Positions 57,311-64,000 of a DNA stretch of 64,000 bases are shown piece by piece. Source of the DNA: Adenophora triphylla var. japonica (Eukaryota; Streptophyta; Magnoliopsida; Asterales; Campanulaceae); contig JAFEMH010007000.1 of assembly GCA_022495995.1 (NCBI GenBank), positions 41,739-105,738 on the forward strand, read 5' to 3'. Positions within the stretch are counted from its first letter, which is position 1. Each line of letters opens with the position of its first letter. The notes under the pieces are model-generated. The model was not told where the DNA came from and did not search any database. It saw only the letters and a program-made list of their open reading frames with translations. The position numbers and the translations under genes were made by a program.

Positions 57311-58421
57311 ATGTGTCACTCGAGAAAGAGCGAAGAGTTGATGACCGAAGTCCCACTTGATGGTCCACTGCGGTCCTCGCATGAATGCCCGAGCCACGAT
57401 GCAAGTGATCCTCGAGAATGGGTTACTCTTTTGGATCTCCGTGGAAACGAGGCGTTGCATTCGGCACGTCAGAACTGCGACAAATGCCGGCGGTTTGCTA
57501 ACCTCAATCATCTCCCACCTCATGACACATCTTGCATGGCGACTCCTTGGCCGTTTGCAACTTGGGGCATTGACGTGATAGGGAAAATATCCCCGGCGGG
57601 AAACGTGGGCACGAAGTTCGTGTTGGTAGCCATCGACTACTTCACCCAGTGGGTAGAGGCCAAGTCTACAAGGTCCTCACTTCCCGAAAAGTGGCCCGGT
57701 CATCAAAGAAAACATAATGTGCGAGATATGGGGGTGCCCAGCGAGATCATTTCGATAATGGAGTCACACTTCGAAGGAGGCTGCGATAGGCTAGCTGTCG
57801 AGAATTGAGTTACTCGCCCTGAAGTACGTCCCCGTCTGAGACCTCGGACCAATGGAGCCGTGGAAGGCTGCTAATAAGACACTCGAGCGGATCATCGGAA
57901 GATGGCCACCGTGGTCGTGATTGGCCCGAAAAGCTGCACCCTAGCACTCTGCAGGGCTCTGAGACGTCTGTCGAAACGGCCCACGGGAGAAACTCCTTTT
58001 GCCACAACTACGGGATGGAAGCAGTGTTACCGGTGGAGTTGGAAATCCCGTCATTAAGGGTCCTCACTGGAAAAGCTTGGTGTCAATGAAGTGGAATGGT
58101 TGCGCGGCGGCACTTGACGAATTAGCCACCTTGACGAGAGAAGGCTAAAAGCCATGGAACACACCGAGCCTACCGGAGCGAATGGCGGGCGTTTGATAAA
58201 AAGGTCGAGGCCGAGAGACATCAAGAGGGTGACTTAGTCTTGAAAGTGAAGCCCCCTACCAGAGACTGACCCCACAGGAAAATGGGAACCCGTCTGGATC
58301 GGCCCTTATGTGGTGCGAGAAAATGCTGTCGGGAGGAGCAATGAAGCTTGCGAGACTTGGATGGCAACCCCTTTGTCCACCCGGTCAGCGGTGATAAACT
58401 CAGAAGATACTATGTACGATA
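57311..58421 (+). pseudogene. Integrase of Tat element B
   Basis: An open piece (57,311-57,808) has CDKCRRFANL, WPFATWGIDVIG and KFVLVAIDYFTQWVEA, then GVPSEIIS followed by a 1-base frame loss inside the second catalytic motif. The C-terminal domain GDLVLKVKPP...GPYVVREN...KLRRYYV (about 58,225-58,421) ends just before an A-rich tract. Frames change repeatedly between them. Confidence 0.8.
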
Positions 58422-58487
58422 AAAAAAAAAAAATAAAAAAAAATAAATAAAAAAAAAAAAAAAAGAAAAAAAAAAGAAAAAAAAAAG
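58417..58487 (+). repeat. A-rich low-complexity tract
   Basis: About 70 bases of A with a few T and G residues right after the end of integrase. It is followed to 58,880 by repeats of the type GGGCATTTCGG and CATGAAATGTGTC. Confidence 0.85.
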
Positions 58488-58885
58488 GTGCAAAAAAGAG
58501 TAATGCCCGGCTAAAATTTGAAAACCCCAAAAGGCGAGTCTAGAGGCAAAAGACGAGCGCACATGAAAAAAAAAATTTTAGTTCACGGAATGAACTACGA
58601 AGACTGAGCCCCTTAGCCTTTCTTGTAAAAGGGGAACGTAGGCGGCCATATATGGTTCGGTCTAAACAATAAAAAGGGCAATCAAAGCTTCCATGAAGTG
58701 CGTCCTAAACAATAAATAAAAATAAAGGGCATTTCGGTTTTCATAAAACGGGTCCCAAATAAATCGAGACATTTGAGTTTCCATGAAATGTGTCTTGATT
58801 AATTTTTAAAGATAATATCTCTTGTTCATTACAAGTTAAAAGCTTCTTGATGAGTTGTACGGTCACCTCTTAACTCTGCTAACTG

Positions 58886-61800
58886 CTAAAAAAGATCTAA
58901 AAATACAATAAAATGCCTAAATAAACTAATGTGTTTGCAAAATGGCAATAAGAGGATCTTGAGAAAAGACTTGTCGATCGTCATTGGCGAGTCTTCTTCG
59001 GTCTTCTTCCACTTTTCCTCGGCCTCGTCAGTCTTCTTCCTTTTCTTCTCAATAATGTCGGTATCCCTCATCCCGACCTCTGGTATCCTCGCTTTGGAGC
59101 CTCTACCGGCCCCGTGTCCGATGAGCGCTCTCTCTATACGAGCACGAGTCCGCCTCCTCCCTCGAGCCTCGGTCGAAGGAAGCGACCTCGGACAATCTCT
59201 TGTGCAGAGGCCTCCGTATCTCGACCAAGTCACACGATTGGTTATGGCAACTCGCCTTAGCCTCGGTCTCCTCGAGTCCTACTCGAGTCACGGTCGGCTC
59301 CCAAAGTAAAGCTCGACGCCTATCCTCGAGATAGCACGAGGTCACTCCCGTCTCCCTCTCGTACCGGTCGAGTAGACGGTGGTCGAGATGGTGCTCTTCA
59401 CTGCTCACGAAGATAGCCCACAGGTGGGAAACGGTATGTGTCGAGCCCTCGAGAAGAAAGAGAAGGCATTTGGATCTCTCATGTCAGTGACACCACCTCC
59501 GTAGTCCAGGATGTCCTCCCAATCACTCAATGGCTCTGTAAAGCCCCAAATTGCTGGATACCAAAGCGAGGGTATGTAGAAGGACGACCGCCGAGAATCA
59601 CGGAACCCTCATGACATAAGACACTGAAATATCCTCTGAGTGCGCAACCTCGATGTGGTATCCACCAACGGATGTCAAAGTGGATAGCCTAGCCATCATC
59701 GACTCGGCTACCACATTCTGTTGCCTAGGTGCACCTCTCAAATCACCCGAGGGCATTTGAGTCGGCAGAGCCCCGAGGCTCCAGAGCCTCTCTGCTGACC
59801 ACTTGAAGTCAGCATGGCCAGGACTCCCGGACCTCATGAAAGCGGTCTCCCGAGCCATCCTATCAATCCCATGAAATGTCTCTCCCGAAAACCGGCGGGA
59901 CAATATCCTTCAGCCACACGGTCTCGACCATGTCCCGAGAGACCACTATGTGCCAGTCCCAGCGGACTCGGCGGTGAACAAAATAGAGAATACGCGAGAG
60001 AATGAAAGCATCCATAGCCACCGTGGTCGCGGCCGTATACGGAAACCAAACACAGGGATATCGGGAAAGGTCAATCCTATCCAGGGGCTACCATCATCCT
60101 CTCGGCCTCTCCCAAAGGAATCTGCAGAGAAAAGATGCAAGCTTTACCGTCCCCGGCACGTCTCCGTCAGCGGAATAGCTATAGCCTCGGTCTCGGGACC
60201 CCCGATCAAGGCTACGAAGTCTTCGTGCGTTGGGACAATTTCGTTGTAAGAAAGCGATAAACATGTCTCACGGACATCCCGAACTTTCTTTGCGGCTCTC
60301 AGCGGATCCCAATCGGGCGGGAGATCCCTCAAAAATGCCATAAAGACTTGATCTTGAAGGAAGAATCAAGCGGCCCCTTGTGATTTTGAAAGTTATATCT
60401 CGCCCGAGATTGAAGACCGGATAGAAAATGGTCTCGTTTCCCCCTTTGCCATCTAACGGGATTCTCCATCGCAAAATGGTGCTTTTAGGTCCAAAATATG
60501 CTCTGGGAACAATTGGGACAAGTCTAGAGTGAAAATGAAATGACATGGCCAAGCCTTGCTTTTATTCGGAAAATAACCGGCTCGAGACAGGCGCCAAGCC
60601 GCACGGCTTCATTTGCCCCTCGAGCCGTATGCCGCACGGCTACATTAGCCCTCTGCGAGAAAAAATTCTGCAGCAACCAAGATTGCTGCCCAAGGGAGTT
60701 TTCACCCCACTTTTTCAACCAAAACCTGTACAAAAACATGTCCGAAGCCATTCAAGCATTTATACACCATTATAAATCATTTTGGCCCATTTTCGATTGA
60801 TTCCAAGCAAAAAAGTCGCCCCAAGGCTCGGATAATATGCAAATTGAAAAAGCATGAATTAGAAAAGCAATTAAAATGTAAATACAATGTTTTCGCCCCA
60901 TCGGCGCCCAAATAAAAGCAAAAAAATAAACAAAATGTGCATAAAAATTGTAAATTGTGTGTTTTTGTTCCAAATCTATTCTAGAGACCTCCTAGGCCTC
61001 CGATTCTTCTTCATCTTCATCATTTGCTCGGCTCGTAGATGCTAGCCTCCCTCATCGGGTCCTCACAGTCACTCATCAGATAAATGGACATTATCGTGCC
61101 CATACTCGGCCATTTGCTCCCGAATGTCAGCGTTGGGCCCCGCCCCGAGGCATAGCACTTGGAAGAGTACTCAGAAGTAGATGAGGTAGACGCTGTGCCC
61201 AGACATGCCGTCTCTTGCGCTCGGGCTCCTGTGCATCCGCCGCCGCCTTGAAGCACGGACGGCTTCCTCGAGAAGAGGCCAAGCACATGTCCTTCCGGCC
61301 CTGTCTACGCTGACCGGCCTATCGCATAAGTGCGTTTGGAACACGAGAAAAAAAGAGAAAAATCTCGAGAAAATCTCGAGAAAATAGCAAAAGCGAGAAA
61401 ATCGAAAGCTAAAAGGGAATAAGACCCTAAGAGTACACTTACGGTGCTATCGGGCGGCAAGGTGTCGGGGCTCCCTAGCATCGGGGACGGAGGATCCTCG
61501 TCCTCCTTGGCACTCCATGGACCACATAGGACGGATGTGCGGGGAGGGATCGGCGGGTCGGTGGGCTCATCCTCCCCATATCCACAGTGACCGCCGGCTT
61601 CGCTAGCTTACGTGGCGTCCTCGGCGCCTCCAAACACGGCGTAGGGGTGTCCGTGTCGAAGTACTCCTCGCGGCAGCGCACACTGCACAGTACCTCGCTA
61701 TCTCATCCTACGGCCAGTCCACAGGCTGCGGCATCCGTCTTTGGAAGGTCGAAGGAGTAATGGCATCTAGTGGGGGAACGTGACCGTCTTTGTCTCGAAG

Positions 61801-63746
61801 CGGTCCCAGGATAAATGACATCACATGTCGGCCCAGTGAGCCACCTCCTCTGCCTCGTCACCTCTATAGCATCTCCCGGCAAGATCTCACCGGATACGCC
61901 CCGGGGGTAGAAGTCCGCTCCATCGTGCCCATCCACATTGATGACCGGCCTCACCATTTTGTAGTCGAAGGTAATCAGGGTCTTCCCAGTGAATTTATCT
62001 CTCGCGTCTCCCCTCCCGGCGAACCATAGCCGGGAAGATGGTGACATCGCTCTGGCTTTGGTTCCAAGGGAAGAACCCGATCACCTCGCAAAACCGGGCT
62101 GCATGTTCAAAACATCAAAAGGTCATTCTCTCTCTTATAAAAGTCTCAAGACGAGAAAAGAAAAGAGAAAGAAAGGAGACTACCTCGAGGGCAAAAGAAG
62201 CAATCCGTGGGCCGGCCTTGTTCGGTTGTACATGTGGATCCGAGAAGTATAGCTCCGCCAATCCGGCCTCTCCCACGAGACCGTCCCAATCCCTTGACAT
62301 CCTCCGGAGAGTCGAGGAGGCAAGTCATAGCTATCGTCCCAGAATTAGCAAAAGGGTGGCCAGATAGCATCGGCCATATGAATGCTCTGGCCGAGTGGCC
62401 TGAGGGCGATCACATCATCGTAACGGCAAAATTACGTATGGAAGTACGGGCGCCGCCTCGACGATTCCGGGTGTCTCCGTCCCGGCCCGCCGGAATCGGC
62501 TCGAAACCCGACCCAAGCACTTGGAAACTCCTCGGGCGTAATATGGTCCCTCAAGTGCGAGGCCTCCAGGTGGGAAGCGTAAGCCCAGTAAGTAGCGGTG
62601 AAATCGAGCGGAGTCAGCTGTCGGCTTCTCCCCACAGGCTCGGAATTGAAAGCTATGTGTCTTGTCCCGCGAGAACTCGAGATAGGGCTGGACCGAAGCC
62701 GCTTGCTCTTAGAGGTGATGTGGACACCCCAGGCCGAATAGCCTCTACAAATGCATCCAATGGCCGGTAGCCCTCACCAGCTGCTTTGCCCAGGATTACA
62801 TCCACATCTCTTCTCCAAAGTACGGCATCCTGCTGCCCAGCTTGGCCAAGCCTATCTCCGACCGGATCACTCTTGGAGACTTGTTCTCACACTGTAGACA
62901 AGCACGTCAAAAGAAGCGTCGATCCTTCGTATCATTTCAAAAGCATGCATATATTCAAAAGTGCACATATTTTCCAAAGAAAAGCATTCATAAAAGTTTT
63001 TCTAGCATATCTTTTGCATCAAAAACGTGTCTTTCATCAGAAACGGCGTCATTGCTTTCCTAAAGCACAAAAAATCACAATTTTTGCACATAAGCATTAT
63101 TTTTCAAAAAAAAAAAAAAAAAAAAAATGGCATGCATGAATCATTTTCATCTTCCAAAATCATGTTTTTCTCATTGAAAAGCTCGGAAATTTTGACCTAG
63201 TTCTAATAGCACAAGGCAAGAACTCGAGTCTCATATTTTAAAAAAAATTTTTACTTCATTTTGCGAGAAAAAAGTGAGTCATTCTCATATTTTTCACCAA
63301 ACAAATTGCACATTGCATATTCTTAGCCTCATGGGTTGTTCATGCATCTCAAAATCATTCAAAAAAAAAAAAATCATTAAAAAAATCCTAAAAGTCGGGT
63401 CCAAGCCCTAAATCATTCAAAATTCAAGCAAAATCATCGGATTTGAGCAAAATGAGAATGCTTACCCCAAACGATCGCGGGTTCGTTGATTTGTGCTCCC
63501 TTCTCCGGGTAAAACTCAGATGGAGGCGTAAGGAGATCATACTTCCTCTCTCCGTCCTCACGAGCTCCTTCCTCCTCCTTCTCGCGGCGGCAGAGATGTT
63601 TCTCCTCGCTTGCCTTGGTATGGGATTGCCCTCACGGATCCATTTGAATCAAAGGGAAGCAAAAGGATTGAAGAATTTCGAAATTCTCTCTCTCTTCTCT
63701 CTACTCGGGCGAAGTGGGCGGCAACAAATGCCCGATGCCCGTTCAA
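58886..63746 (-). pseudogene. Antisense coding remnant of Tat element B
   Basis: Minus-strand frames over nearly 5 kb, each short. Recognisable parts are SLSYNEIVPTHEDFVALIGGPE (about 60,190-60,265), which resembles the plant mobile domain pattern PTxEDVxxLxGL, and YWAYASHLEASHLRDHITPEEFP (about 62,510-62,580). Near the 3' end are Lys/Glu- and Arg-rich stretches (58,886-59,233). Several splice-like signals occur. This is the position and orientation of the antisense gene of Tat elements. It is too decayed to give exons. Confidence 0.5.
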
Positions 63747-64000
63747 AACCTGATTTTAAATAACTGAAAAACCAGCATCTCTAGCCGTACGGCTTCTTTT
63801 TCTCCATCTCATGCCGGCGGCTTCATTCGCTCCGAGCGTAAATTACAATCCCCCGGACCTTCCACTGGCGTGCAATTTCCGTTATCTTTTAACCAAGATA
63901 ACATCTTTTCGTAAAATATCCCTTATCTCTTTAGCAATCAAGCTTTATTCCCGCCGCTCCGTTAATTCCGTTATAACGGGATAACACTAGTGACAACCTC
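63747..64000. other. Right edge: probable promoter side of the antisense gene
   Basis: Holds GCCGTACGGCTTC and GCCGGCGGCTTCATTCGC motifs and a CCCCCGGACCTTCC stretch that resembles 50,637-50,652 in the LTR. The 3' LTR is not reached. Confidence 0.35.

Larger units (their letters stand above)
50571..64000 (+). mobile_element. Ty3 Tat-lineage retrotransposon B (3' LTR beyond right edge)
   Basis: Plus-strand order: probable LTR with TATA box, primer site, leader, unknown ORF, reverse transcriptase (YVDDM), RNase H, second RNase H, integrase, A-rich tract, then a long antisense (minus-strand) coding remnant. The architecture equals Tat element A in the opposite orientation. The sequence is GC-richer and decayed by many short indels. 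Confidence 0.8.

Overview
The window reads as nuclear DNA of a flowering plant, probably a eudicot; I cannot name the species. Evidence: a plant-specific DUF3511 gene, remnants of the plant bifunctional thiamine gene TH2 and of a class III peroxidase, TTTAGGG-type repeats, GT-AG introns, and plant transposon lineages (Sirevirus, Ty3 Tat, CACTA, Mutator/Pack-MULE, hAT, Harbinger, Stowaway, Helitron). Only one apparently intact ordinary gene is present, the DUF3511 gene at 9.4-9.65 kb. Almost everything else is mobile DNA.

Layout. 1-9,306: a minus-strand Sirevirus (Ty1/copia) with its 5' LTR, primer site, broken gag and pol, and a 703-codon env-position ORF that is open to the left edge. 9,397-9,648: the DUF3511 gene, whose 3' side was hit by that Sirevirus about 90 bp past the stop. 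10,088-18,405: a giant interrupted AT-rich inverted repeat. Its loop and arms hold a 2.3-kb palindromic hAT element (8-bp target duplication), a Mutator-type MITE, a Harbinger element with a G-rich minisatellite, two Stowaways and a small Helitron. 18,558-20,836: a Pack-MULE (9-bp target duplication) carrying a TH2 gene fragment and an 11-bp minisatellite.

20.85-48.07 kb: a minus-strand Ty3 Tat-lineage element split in two. A plus-strand Ty1/copia element (28,293-44,013) interrupts its ribonuclease H region, a CACTA transposon (32,144-41,999) interrupts the copia reverse transcriptase, and the CACTA contains a Helitron, about 850 bp of TATAGGG-type and 420 bp of TTTAGGG-type telomere-like repeats, and a hairpin element. 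Target duplications (TAT for CACTA) and exact restoration of reading frame support the order of events. The copia lacks its 5' LTR and is flanked by a 148-bp duplication instead of a normal short one.

48.5-49.2 kb: a peroxidase pseudogene. 49.9-50.57 kb: a fragment of another Tat 3' end. 50.57-64 kb: a second, GC-richer and badly decayed Tat element on the plus strand with LTR, primer site, reverse transcriptase, two RNase H domains, integrase and a long antisense coding region.

I found no clear new enzymatic system. The most unusual points are the TATAGGG array inside a CACTA element, the 148-bp flanking duplication, the Pack-MULE with TH2, the hairpin within a hairpin, and the recurrent GGATGTG palindromes plus the intact env-position ORF of the Sirevirus.
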